Shown piece after piece: positions 1 through 7,126 of a stretch of 64,000 bases of DNA. The first letter of the stretch is position 1, and each line of letters begins with the position of its first letter. The notes beneath the pieces were generated by a model that searched no databases, had not been told where the DNA came from, and saw only the letters and a program-made list of their open reading frames with translations. The DNA is from Robertmurraya siralis (lineage in GTDB: Bacteria > Bacillota > Bacilli > Bacillales > Cytobacillaceae): assembly GCF_005502275.1 (NCBI RefSeq), contig NZ_SWLZ01000001.1:1-64000 (forward strand), written 5' to 3'. Both the position numbers and the translations under genes were made by a program.

Positions 1-31
1 ATTACTACAATAATAAGCGTATAAAAGTAAA

Positions 32-78
32 ATTGGCTGGTTTAAGTCCAATACAATACCGAACTCAAACCAGCCAAT
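32..78. repeat. Intergenic stem-loop
   Basis: Two perfectly complementary 12-nt arms, ATTGGCTGGTTT (32-43) and AAACCAGCCAAT (67-78), enclose a 23-nt loop. No T-run follows in either direction, so this is not a typical intrinsic terminator, although it could end a gene lying left of the window. The rest of 79-437 is AT-rich and I see no convincing gene there. Confidence 0.45.
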
Positions 79-437
79 CAGCTGCTTAATAAAAACTCTA
101 ACTTTGTGGGGTCACCACCAAAACGACTTTTTGTAGTCAGTTTTTTGTTGTTTAAGCAATGAAAAAACTCGTTGTCATGAATATTTCCGTTAAGTGAAAA
201 TCAATTTTTATTGAAAAGGTATTAGCTCTTTCTTATCTGATAAGTCATTAGATTGATTACCAGTTTTCCCTAATTCAGATATGAGGAGCCGTCAGAAAAT
301 GCTCTTTATTGTTTCGAATGAATCCACACCTTTAATTTTCAAAAATGCACTTTTGTTTTTCAATCAGAATAGGAATATAGACCTGATTATATAAATCAGG
401 AAAATTTCAAATTTCGTTAAATGGCTCTGATAAAATA

Positions 438-480
438 TGTGACCAATGTCACTTAGGTCATTTTTATAATGTGCCATGAT
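438..480 (+). promoter_or_regulatory. Fnr-type box and candidate promoter of the chemoreceptor gene
   Basis: TGTGA-CCAATG-TCACT at 438-453 matches the Fnr/Crp consensus TGTGA-N6-TCACA except for the last base. A -10-like CATGAT lies at 475-480, exactly 21 nt after the box, which would centre the box near -41.5 (class II activation). A perfect TATAAT at 465-470 lies one helical turn closer and is an alternative -10. The likely regulator is the Fnr encoded at 5112-5804. Box match and spacing are seen; regulation is inferred. Confidence 0.6.
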
Positions 481-523
481 GAATGAAAGACAGAGATGTT
501 TTCGCAGAACGGAGGAAGCAAGG

Positions 524-1486
524 ATGTTTAAACGCAGCCAGATGAAAAAATTATTGATGGAGAATCAACAATTGAAAGATGAAATAAATAATTTGCATGA
601 AACGGTAAGGGAGAAAGAAGAGGTGCTGACCTTATTGATGAATGAGCTTCAAGAAGAGCTGGTTACAACGATTGAACAGCATGAAACCGTGAATGGGCAG
701 CATGGTTTACTTGGAGCTCTAGTGGAACAAATTAAAGGTCATTTCGAAACAGTCAGCGAATTGGTAACAAGTTCAGGTCAATGTGCGAATCAGTTAAATG
801 AAACAGGAAGAGAATTGCATCAATCTGCCGACATACTCAAGCAACGCGGTGAGGAAGGCCAATTGATTGTTAAGGATTTAGAAGGTTTAATGCAAAAGCT
901 TGGTGGGGAAATTAAAACCAATATGGACTCTATTATGACAGTAGGAAAGCGTTCAAAAGAAATTGACGACATTGTCTATTTAATAAAAGGAATTGCAGAG
1001 CAAACGAACCTGCTTGCTTTAAATGCATCAATTGAAGCAGCAAGGGCGGGAGAATATGGAAAAGGATTTTCAGTTGTGGCTGAAGAAGTTCGAAAGCTTG
1101 CGGAAGAAACGTCAACAAGCTCACATAATATTATGGAACTGACGAAGAGTTTTCAAGGTGATATTGAAAAGGCAGTCGATAATACGAAAGAATGCTTTGA
1201 TCTTGTTCATTCTGGAATAGAATTAAGTGAAAAAACAACAGAAAAAATGACTGAAGTGGTAAAAATTATTGATCACGTCAAAACAATGGTGGGTGATGCA
1301 AGTGACATTATCGCTAGTCAAAATAGTTATTGTGAAAATACATTAAAGGAAATGAATTTAACAAGTCGGATTTTTGAAGAAATCGAAGGCTTGATTGTAA
1401 AGCATATAGAAGATGCTCAAATAGTCGATGACAAACTGGCGAATGGTGTAAATCACTTGAAAAAACAGGGGCTTGAACTAGGATAA
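524..1486 (+). CDS. Short cytosolic methyl-accepting chemotaxis protein
   Basis: 320-residue chemoreceptor-type signalling protein. Residues about 1-60 are highly charged and predicted coiled coil. The C-terminal two thirds form an MCP signalling domain, with the family's hairpin-tip motif [19 protein letters not shown] at about 159-177, the surface that contacts CheA and CheW. There is no membrane segment, no extracellular sensor and no recognisable PAS or globin domain, so the stimulus is unknown. It resembles soluble receptors such as B. subtilis YfmS in layout. The start at 524 is chosen because GGAGG at 511-515 precedes it; an in-frame ATG at 476 has no such site and lies inside the promoter. 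An Fnr-type box upstream suggests expression under low oxygen. Confidence 0.85.
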   Translation: MFKRSQMKKLLMENQQLKDEINNLHETVREKEEVLTLLMNELQEELVTTIEQHETVNGQHGLLGALVEQIKGHFETVSELVTSSGQCANQLNETGRELHQSADILKQRGEEGQLIVKDLEGLMQKLGGEIKTNMDSIMTVGKRSKEIDDIVYLIKGIAEQTNLLALNASIEAARAGEYGKGFSVVAEEVRKLAEETSTSSHNIMELTKSFQGDIEKAVDNTKECFDLVHSGIELSEKTTEKMTEVVKIIDHVKTMVGDASDIIASQNSYCENTLKEMNLTSRIFEEIEGLIVKHIEDAQIVDDKLANGVNHLKKQGLELG

Positions 1487-1824
1487 TAGCTATTTTGTTA
1501 GGAACGAATGGATTTTTTTAAGCAATCAGAGTTCAACTTCTCTTGATGAAAATGGTGAAAAGTTAAGTGCAAGATTAAATGGATTAGGTAACATCAAATT
1601 CATCGTCAATCTAGTCAGTAACATCGTTTTTAACTTGTAAATAATAAAAACCTTCACTCTCACAATATTGTGATATTTGTCCTGTAGAACACATTTATGT
1701 ACGATTATAATAGAGAGTATACAGTCATGAATTTTATGAGGCATATTTAGCAAATATAGGTTAAGTAAGCCGGTATGAATGAGACTCAATAAAAAAATTA
1801 ACGTACATAAATGGAGTGGTTGAG
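1487..1824. other. Intergenic region before moeA with a perfect palindrome
   Basis: No convincing gene in this 338-nt gap. It contains the perfect palindrome TCACAATATTGTGA (1660-1673) and a TATAAT hexamer (1706-1711) that could be the moeA -10; the matching -35 is poor. The palindrome has the half-sites of Rex or Fnr/Crp boxes in inverted order, so assigning a regulator would be a guess. Confidence 0.4.
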
Positions 1825-3090
1825 ATGGTGGAATTTAGAAAATCAATCCCGATTGGAGAAGCAGTTTCTCGTATTATGGCAATTAATATTGAAGGAAAAT
1901 CTGAGTATGTCTCAGTAAATGAAAGCTATGGGCGCTTTCTATCAGAAGACTTGCTGGCAACAAATGATGTACCTCATTTCGATCGGGCTCCGTATGATGG
2001 TTATGCAGTGCGTTCAATCGATACTGTGGAGGCGAACCGCGATAATCCGATAGAATTTGAAGTAGTTGATCATATTGGAGCTGGACTTGTCTCAAATAAA
2101 AACGTTGGTCCATTTCAGGCAGTTAGAATTATGACGGGAGCACAAATGCCAGAGTCTTGTGATTGTGTTGTCATGCTGGAGCTTGCAAAGGATTATATTA
2201 AAGATGGCAAGTCCTACATGAGTACAAAGCGTAAGCATCGTCCTGGCGAAAATGTTTCTCGCCGTGGTGAAGATGCCCGAACAGGGGAAGTTTTAGTAGA
2301 GAAAGGGACAAAAATAAACCCAGGCATTCAAGCGATGCTTGCTACTTTTGGCTATGCGAAGGTTCATGTTGCACAGAAGCCGAAGGTGGGGTTATTTGCA
2401 ACCGGGACGGAATTATTATCTGTAGATGAGCCGCTACAGCCCGGGAAGATTCGGAATAGCAATTCGTATATGATAAGTGCACAAATTGAAAGAGCTGGTG
2501 CAGATGTTTTATATTTCGGTACACTTCCAGATGATTTTGATACTTGTTTTACAGCAGTAAAGGAAGCGCTAAATAAAGTAGATTTGCTTGTGACAACAGG
2601 CGGTGTTTCTGTTGGAGATTTTGACTATTTACCTGCTATTTATGAAAAACTTAATGCTTCGGTTTTATTTAATAAAGTAAGCATGCGCCCAGGAAGTGTG
2701 ACAACAGTAGCGGAGCTGGACGGCAAGATTCTATTTGGTTTATCAGGGAATCCGTCTGCTTGCTATGTAGGGTTTGAGCTTTTTGCCAGACCGGTGATTC
2801 GGAAAATGCTTTTCTCGCCAAAACCGCATCTCCGAAAAGAAAAAGCAATACTTGATGTCGATTTTCCCAAAGCAAATCCATTTACTCGTTTTGTTCGAAG
2901 TAAATTATCGGTGTCAGACGGGAAGCTAATTGTCACCCCAAGTGGTTTGGATAAATCAAATATCGTCATGAGTTTAGCAGGGGCCAATTCTTTAACCGTC
3001 CTCCCAGGTGGGACGAGAGGATTTTCGGCTGGAGATGAAGTAGCTGTACTCATGCTTGAAGATCATGAAGGAAGCGAGTGGCCATGGTAG
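1825..3090 (+). CDS. moeA: Molybdopterin molybdenumtransferase MoeA
   Basis: 421-residue cytosolic enzyme that inserts molybdate into adenylylated molybdopterin, the last step of molybdenum cofactor synthesis. Visible family signatures include FDRAPYDGYAV near the N-terminus, GVSVGDFDYLP in the central domain, and RPGS then LSGNPSA in the nucleotide/pterin-binding core. Length is normal for the family. ATG 1825 follows GGAG at 1813-1816 with 8 nt spacing; a GTG at 1816 in the same frame overlaps that site. The gene overlaps mobB by a few bases and sits beside a NarI-like gene, ywiC and fnr, consistent with supply of cofactor to a molybdoenzyme such as nitrate reductase, none of whose catalytic genes lie in the window. 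Confidence 0.93.
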   Translation: MVEFRKSIPIGEAVSRIMAINIEGKSEYVSVNESYGRFLSEDLLATNDVPHFDRAPYDGYAVRSIDTVEANRDNPIEFEVVDHIGAGLVSNKNVGPFQAVRIMTGAQMPESCDCVVMLELAKDYIKDGKSYMSTKRKHRPGENVSRRGEDARTGEVLVEKGTKINPGIQAMLATFGYAKVHVAQKPKVGLFATGTELLSVDEPLQPGKIRNSNSYMISAQIERAGADVLYFGTLPDDFDTCFTAVKEALNKVDLLVTTGGVSVGDFDYLPAIYEKLNASVLFNKVSMRPGSVTTVAELDGKILFGLSGNPSACYVGFELFARPVIRKMLFSPKPHLRKEKAILDVDFPKANPFTRFVRSKLSVSDGKLIVTPSGLDKSNIVMSLAGANSLTVLPGGTRGFSAGDEVAVLMLEDHEGSEWPW

Positions 3091-3605
3091 ATGCTACTAT
3101 TTTTCAAATAGTAGGTTATCAAAATAGTGGCAAAACAACCTTTATCAAGAGAATGCTTTCACAATTGCAGCAGAGTAATCTCTCGATTGTGACATTAAAG
3201 CATCATGGTCATGGCGGAAAACCAGATTTTCAAGAAGAGAAGGACTCGCATCAGCATTTGAAAGCTGGTGCCGTTGCTTCTCTTGTAGAAGGTGATGGAC
3301 ATTTGCTGTTGCATGCGGAAAAAAGCCATTGGTCTCTTGAGGAGAAGTTGCACCTCCTTTCTTATTTTCGTCCTGATCTTATATTAATCGAAGGGCATAA
3401 GAGAGAACCATATCCAAAAGCAGTTTTAATTCGAACTCAAGCCGATGTAGAAATACTTTTGAAGCTTGACAATATTCGTGTAATTTTTTATTGGGATGAG
3501 AAATTATTGGAAGCAAGCAAAAATATGACAGACATAAAAGGTTTCTCTATCAATGATCCTGCTGGATATGAATGGTTAGCCAACTATTTGCAGTTCAAAA
3601 AATAG
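3084..3605 (+). CDS. mobB: Molybdopterin-guanine dinucleotide biosynthesis protein MobB
   Basis: 173-residue P-loop GTP-binding protein that assists in forming the guanine dinucleotide form of the molybdenum cofactor. The N-terminus carries a Walker A motif (GYQNSGKTT) and later LILIEGHKREPYPK, typical of MobB. ATG 3084 lies inside the end of moeA (stop 3088-3090), so translation is probably coupled; AAGGAAG at 3068-3074 gives suitable spacing. A GTG at 3078 is the alternative start but lies too close to that site. No terminator is visible between moeA and mobB, so the pair should be one transcript. Confidence 0.9.
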   Translation: MVDATIFQIVGYQNSGKTTFIKRMLSQLQQSNLSIVTLKHHGHGGKPDFQEEKDSHQHLKAGAVASLVEGDGHLLLHAEKSHWSLEEKLHLLSYFRPDLILIEGHKREPYPKAVLIRTQADVEILLKLDNIRVIFYWDEKLLEASKNMTDIKGFSINDPAGYEWLANYLQFKK

Positions 3606-3634
3606 TCGAAAAATGTTAAAAAAATTGTCAAAAA

Positions 3635-3677
3635 CGTAACTTTTGTCACTGTGTTCTCCCTTGAATCTTACTACTAT
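3635..3677 (+). promoter_or_regulatory. Degenerate Fnr-type box and -10 before the NarI-like gene
   Basis: CGTAA-CTTTTG-TCACT at 3635-3650 has one good half-site (TCACT) and one degenerate half. A TACTAT hexamer at 3672-3677 begins exactly 21 nt after the box, the same geometry seen at 438 and 4178. Box quality is lower than in the other two; the conserved spacing is the main support. Confidence 0.4.
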
Positions 3678-3716
3678 ATTTGTAAGGGCTTTTATGAGCG
3701 ATAGGGAGAGAGAAAA

Positions 3717-4136
3717 ATGGATTTACTGCAAATAATCATATGGTTAATCTATCCGTATGTCGTAGTAGCTGTTTTGGGAATGGCGCTGATCTGGCGAGTT
3801 AATGGGCCTTCGGTACAAGAGGAAATGAAGTTTCTTTATAAGCTAGGTGCGATCGTCAATCGAATGATTCTCGTGTTAATGGTATTAAGCTTTCTTTCAG
3901 GTTTCGGTGTCATTGCCTTCTACAGTATGACGAATGAGCCAGAGAAGCTCTTTTATTGGGTTAGAAGCTTAATATATTTGCAGCCTGATCTCGATTTAAT
4001 TGGCAGTATCTCTTTTTTGTCGCGCACACATTTCCTATTATTGTTGACATTATTGCTGGCTTTGTCGTTCTCTAAATATATCGGATTATTATCAAGGCCA
4101 ATACAACTTTTTAAAGGAATTGGTCGAAATCAATGA
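3717..4136 (+). CDS. Short NarI-like membrane protein
   Basis: 139-residue integral membrane protein with about three hydrophobic segments (roughly residues 3-26, 47-69 and 100-125). The segment IWLIYPYVVVAVL at the N-terminus and the later block FYWVRSLIYLQPDLDLIGSISFLSRTHFLLLL resemble the start and C-terminal part of NarI, the cytochrome b subunit of respiratory nitrate reductase; this comparison is from memory. NarI is much longer and binds two haems through several histidines, but this protein has one histidine (His105), so it can hardly hold two haems in the usual way. RBS GGGAGAG precedes ATG 3717. Position beside ywiC, fnr and molybdenum cofactor genes fits a link to anaerobic respiration. 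It could be a remnant or a repurposed membrane anchor. Confidence 0.65.
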   Translation: MDLLQIIIWLIYPYVVVAVLGMALIWRVNGPSVQEEMKFLYKLGAIVNRMILVLMVLSFLSGFGVIAFYSMTNEPEKLFYWVRSLIYLQPDLDLIGSISFLSRTHFLLLLTLLLALSFSKYIGLLSRPIQLFKGIGRNQ

Positions 4137-4177
4137 GAACTGGCTTAAAATGAACATTGTGTGTCAAATTTTATATA

Positions 4178-4220
4178 TGTGATGTCATTCACTCCACTTC
4201 TTTTCTTGTCTCGATATAGT
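4178..4220 (+). promoter_or_regulatory. Fnr-type box and -10 of ywiC
   Basis: TGTGA-TGTCAT-TCACT at 4178-4193 matches the Fnr consensus apart from the last base. TATAGT at 4215-4220 starts 21 nt after the box, giving a class II layout with transcription starting near 4227. This makes an ATG at 4222 unusable and supports the start at 4252 for ywiC. Confidence 0.7.
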
Positions 4221-4251
4221 TATGATAGGAAAAGAAAGGAGTGCTTTTTTA

Positions 4252-4980
4252 ATGAAATTATTTTTACCAAAGCAGCATGGCGCTTGGGCCATGTTAATCA
4301 TACCATTTTGGCTTTCAGTCGTAGCATCTGGTTTTATCTGGCAGCACATCCCTTTATTTAGCGGATGGTTGCTGTTATATTTAGCAACGTTTCCAATGCT
4401 GCAAATGGCAAAAGGAAAAAATGTTTCCTTTTATCGAAAGTGGACTTTCATTTATTTAATTCCAGCATTCTTATTTTTGATGATCCCTTTCGTGACGAGA
4501 CCTTCCATCGCTATATTTGGTTTGTTGATGCTACCGTTTTTTATTGTTAATTTATATTTCTCGAAAAGGAAGCAGGATCGGGCATTATGGAATGATTTTA
4601 GTGCTATCATTGTATTTGCGATTGGTGGCTTGGCAAGTGGATTTTTAGCAAATGGGAAAATCAATGAAGCCACCATTCTAGTCTTTATTACATCAATACT
4701 ATTTTTCATCGGCTCTACTTTTTATGTAAAAACAATGATTCGAGAAAAGAAAAATATAGTATATAAATGGATTTCCTGGATATATCATGGATTAGTTCCG
4801 ATTTGTTTTCTCCTTATTGGTTTTTCAATAGTGGCTATTGCATACGTTCCAAGCTTGGTAAGAGCAATATATTTTTACGGTAAGCCCTATTCAATGAAAA
4901 AAGTCGGGATTCTTGAAATTGTCAATTCCGTTCTATTTTTTATCGTGATTATTTTTGCGATTAGTTTTGTTAAACAATAG
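4252..4980 (+). CDS. ywiC: YwiC-like membrane protein
   Basis: 242-residue integral membrane protein of the YwiC family, recognised by the N-terminal motif PKQHGAWAM (residues 6-14) and many hydrophobic segments. Function is unknown. In B. subtilis ywiC lies in the nar/fnr region, and here it lies between a NarI-like gene and fnr behind an Fnr-type promoter, so a role in anaerobic physiology is likely but unproved. ATG 4252 follows AAAGGAG (4235-4241); the upstream in-frame ATG at 4222 lies before the predicted transcription start. Confidence 0.85.
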   Translation: MKLFLPKQHGAWAMLIIPFWLSVVASGFIWQHIPLFSGWLLLYLATFPMLQMAKGKNVSFYRKWTFIYLIPAFLFLMIPFVTRPSIAIFGLLMLPFFIVNLYFSKRKQDRALWNDFSAIIVFAIGGLASGFLANGKINEATILVFITSILFFIGSTFYVKTMIREKKNIVYKWISWIYHGLVPICFLLIGFSIVAIAYVPSLVRAIYFYGKPYSMKKVGILEIVNSVLFFIVIIFAISFVKQ

Positions 4981-4996
4981 TGATGATATAGTGAAG

Positions 4997-5044
4997 TTTG
5001 GCTCATTTCGTGTGAAATCTTGGCCTCACACGAAATGAGCCAAA
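4997..5044. repeat. Dispersed palindromic element, copy 1
   Basis: A perfect 19-bp inverted repeat: left arm TTTGGCTCATTTCGTGTGA (4997-5015), right arm 5026-5044, 10-nt loop. The same arms recur at 53751-53800 and in degraded form at 33157-33206. The stem starts with T-run and ends with A-run, so it is not a terminator by itself; a separate terminator follows. Confidence 0.75.
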
Positions 5045-5050
5045 ATACTT

Positions 5051-5101
5051 AACAGCAAAAAATCGGTCTCATTTTTGAATTGAGACCGATTTTTTGCTGT
5101 T
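5051..5101. terminator. Bidirectional terminator between ywiC and fnr
   Basis: A perfect 21-bp stem (5051-5071 with 5081-5101) around a 9-nt loop, with A-tract on the left arm and T-tract on the right. This serves convergent transcripts: ywiC ends at 4980 on the plus strand and fnr ends at 5112 on the minus strand. Confidence 0.85.
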
Positions 5102-5111
5102 ATAAGCTAAG

Positions 5112-5804
5112 CTATTCGATGTTACAAATATCGATAGGGCAATTTTCACAATCAATTTCAAGTTTTATATAATCTAAATCGTGGATTGTAATAATTCCTT
5201 TGTCAATGCTGATTATGTCTGCTTTACGCAACTCACTTAATAGGCGATTAACCACTTCACGGGAGGTTCCGCAAAAATTGGCCAATTCTTGGTTAGTTAG
5301 CGATGTATTAATGATAATTCCTGCATCTGTGTGTATGCCATAGCTATTTGAAAGACGAATTAACGTTGAATAGAGGGCCCCTTTTTTGCCATGTAAAACG
5401 AGATCGCGAAATTTTGTTTGGGATTTGCGATGTTCTTGACTCATCCATCTCATAAACTCTAAGGCAATGGCGTGATCTTCCCCGAGTTTTTTTTCTAAAT
5501 CATTTTTGAAGATAACGGCTACTTCTCCACTTTCTATTACCTTTGCATTTTGCATATGTGTTTGGGCAGAACAAAACAGAGAGAGCTCACCGATAAGATC
5601 TCCTGCAGAAGCCATTCTTAATGTTAACTCACGTCCGTCTGGAATCATTTTGCTCATTTGTATCTTTCCGTTGATCACAACGAATAGCTCCTTTGCTTTG
5701 CTGCCCTCTTGAAACAGATATGTCCCCTTTTCCATTTTACGAATATGATGGACTGTTTCTAAAAGGGATTGAAGCTCGTTCGATACTTTCGTAAATGCTT
5801 GCAT
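5112..5804 (-). CDS. fnr: Oxygen-sensing transcription regulator Fnr, Bacillus type
   Basis: 230-residue Crp/Fnr regulator. Residues about 20-120 form the cyclic-nucleotide-binding-like fold and residues about 170-192 the helix-turn-helix (TNQELANFCGTSREVVNRLL). The C-terminus carries C219-x2-C222-x4-C227, the arrangement that in B. subtilis Fnr binds a [4Fe-4S] cluster together with one aspartate; Asp134 in KFRDLVLHGKK is the likely equivalent. The protein should activate anaerobic genes through TGTGA-N6-TCACA sites, and such sites lie upstream of three neighbours. RBS AGAAGGGGG precedes ATG 5804. It is convergent with ywiC and has its own promoter at 5850-5878. Confidence 0.93.
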   Translation of the reverse strand: MQAFTKVSNELQSLLETVHHIRKMEKGTYLFQEGSKAKELFVVINGKIQMSKMIPDGRELTLRMASAGDLIGELSLFCSAQTHMQNAKVIESGEVAVIFKNDLEKKLGEDHAIALEFMRWMSQEHRKSQTKFRDLVLHGKKGALYSTLIRLSNSYGIHTDAGIIINTSLTNQELANFCGTSREVVNRLLSELRKADIISIDKGIITIHDLDYIKLEIDCENCPIDICNIE

Positions 5805-5849
5805 GCTATTACCCCCTTCTGTGAGGCAAAAAAACTTCTCCCTACAAAC

Positions 5850-5878
5850 AGTTTAGAAATAAACATATGTATAGTCAA
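5850..5878 (-). promoter_or_regulatory. Candidate fnr promoter
   Basis: On the minus strand TTGACT (5873-5878) and TAAACT (5850-5855) are separated by 17 nt, a sigma-A-type promoter about 45 nt before the fnr start codon. No Fnr box was found in it, so autoregulation is not supported. Confidence 0.55.
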
Positions 5879-5937
5879 CCAATTTAAAGCACTTCCGGTT
5901 AATCGTACCTATATTTTTATTAATTTATCAAAACGGG

Positions 5938-5995
5938 TTGCTTTTAGAGATATGAGTTCTTATAATAAGAACAACATAAAATTAATAAAAATTAA
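5938..5995 (+). promoter_or_regulatory. Arginine operon promoter with candidate operators
   Basis: TTGCTT (5938-5943) and TATAAT (5961-5966) are spaced by 17 nt, a good sigma-A promoter. The palindrome GTTCTTATAATAAGAAC (5956-5972) covers the -10. Just downstream TTAATAAAAATTAA (5982-5995) has the AAT-WWWW-ATT core of ARG boxes bound by the arginine repressor AhrC/ArgR. Promoter is well supported; operator assignments are inference. Confidence 0.6.
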
Positions 5996-6041
5996 TAAAA
6001 GTGATTAAATATACATAATTTTGATGAGGAAGGGATAAAGG

Positions 6042-7076
6042 ATGAAGATATCAATAATAGGAACGACAGGGTATGGTGGTGTTGAACTACTTCGAATATT
6101 GCATCATCATCCTGTATTCAAGATACAATCGATTCATTCTACAAAGGATGAGGTTCCAATCTGGCATGAGTATCCCCATCTTTATCAAGTATTAGGGAAA
6201 CAATTAGAGAAGATTGATGTGGAGGAAATTTCACTAAACAGTGATCTTGTATTTCTGGCGACTCCGTCTGGGGTTTCTAGTAAGCTAGCTGCACAATTTC
6301 TTCATCACAATATAAGAGTAATTGATTTATCTGGAGATCTCAGATTAAAAGAACCAGGTGAATATGAAGCATGGTATAAAAAAACAGGAGCCGATCAGTC
6401 CATTGTAGAAGAAGCTGTTTATGGATTAAGTGAATGGAATGAAAAACAAATCGAGAAAGCAAGATTTATTGCGAATCCCGGATGCTATGCAACTGCTGTC
6501 CTATTAGGATTAGCACCAGTGGCTAAAGAAAAATTAATTGTTCCTGACTCCATTATTATTGATGGGAAATCAGGTACTTCTGGTGCTGGAAAATCATTGT
6601 CAAAAGCCTCCTTGTTTGCAGAGGTGAATGAAAATTTTAAGATTTATAAGGTCAATGAACATCAGCATACACCAGAGATCGAACAACAGCTACTCGAATG
6701 GGATGAGAACATTGAACCGATTACATTTAGTACCCATCTTTTACCGATGACGAGAGGAATCATGACAACGATCTATGTTAAGCTTCGAGCACAATCGAGT
6801 ACAGAGCAGCTTGTTGATTTGTATAAGGAAGCTTACAAGGGAAAACCGTTTGTAAGAGTTCGACCGCATGGAAACTATCCAGCTGTAAAAGAAGTGCAAG
6901 GTTCAAATTACTGTGACATCGGTTTAAATGTAGATGAGCGCACAGGAAGATTAACAATCGTTTCTGTCATTGATAATTTAATGAAAGGAGCAGCAGGTCA
7001 GGCTGTTCAAAATGCGAATATTCTCAATCGTTTAAATCCGGCTACAGGCTTAGAAATGCTGCCTCTCTATCCGTAA
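6042..7076 (+). CDS. argC: N-acetyl-gamma-glutamyl-phosphate reductase
   Basis: 344-residue cytosolic enzyme that reduces N-acetylglutamyl phosphate to the semialdehyde with NADPH, third step of arginine synthesis. An N-terminal Rossmann motif (GTTGYGG, 7-13) binds the nucleotide, and the catalytic cysteine is C148 in NPGCYATA. Family-typical length. The ATG follows GAGGAAGGGATAAAGG. It is the first gene of the argCJBD-carAB-argF operon, immediately after the promoter at 5938. Confidence 0.97.
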   Translation: MKISIIGTTGYGGVELLRILHHHPVFKIQSIHSTKDEVPIWHEYPHLYQVLGKQLEKIDVEEISLNSDLVFLATPSGVSSKLAAQFLHHNIRVIDLSGDLRLKEPGEYEAWYKKTGADQSIVEEAVYGLSEWNEKQIEKARFIANPGCYATAVLLGLAPVAKEKLIVPDSIIIDGKSGTSGAGKSLSKASLFAEVNENFKIYKVNEHQHTPEIEQQLLEWDENIEPITFSTHLLPMTRGIMTTIYVKLRAQSSTEQLVDLYKEAYKGKPFVRVRPHGNYPAVKEVQGSNYCDIGLNVDERTGRLTIVSVIDNLMKGAAGQAVQNANILNRLNPATGLEMLPLYP

Positions 7077-7126
7077 ATTGGCGAAGAAATAGCTTTGAAA
7101 AGAAATAATCATAAGGAGGAAAAAAG

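Noticed and set aside
476-523. Upstream in-frame ATG for the chemoreceptor gene
   Set aside because: Lies on the predicted promoter -10 and lacks a ribosome-binding site; ATG 524 has GGAGG at the right distance.
1526-1789. 87-codon minus-strand frame
   Set aside because: Low-complexity translation, no ribosome-binding site, lies over the moeA promoter region.
4222-4251. Upstream start for ywiC
   Set aside because: Falls before the predicted transcription start and overlaps the -10 region; ATG 4252 has AAAGGAG.
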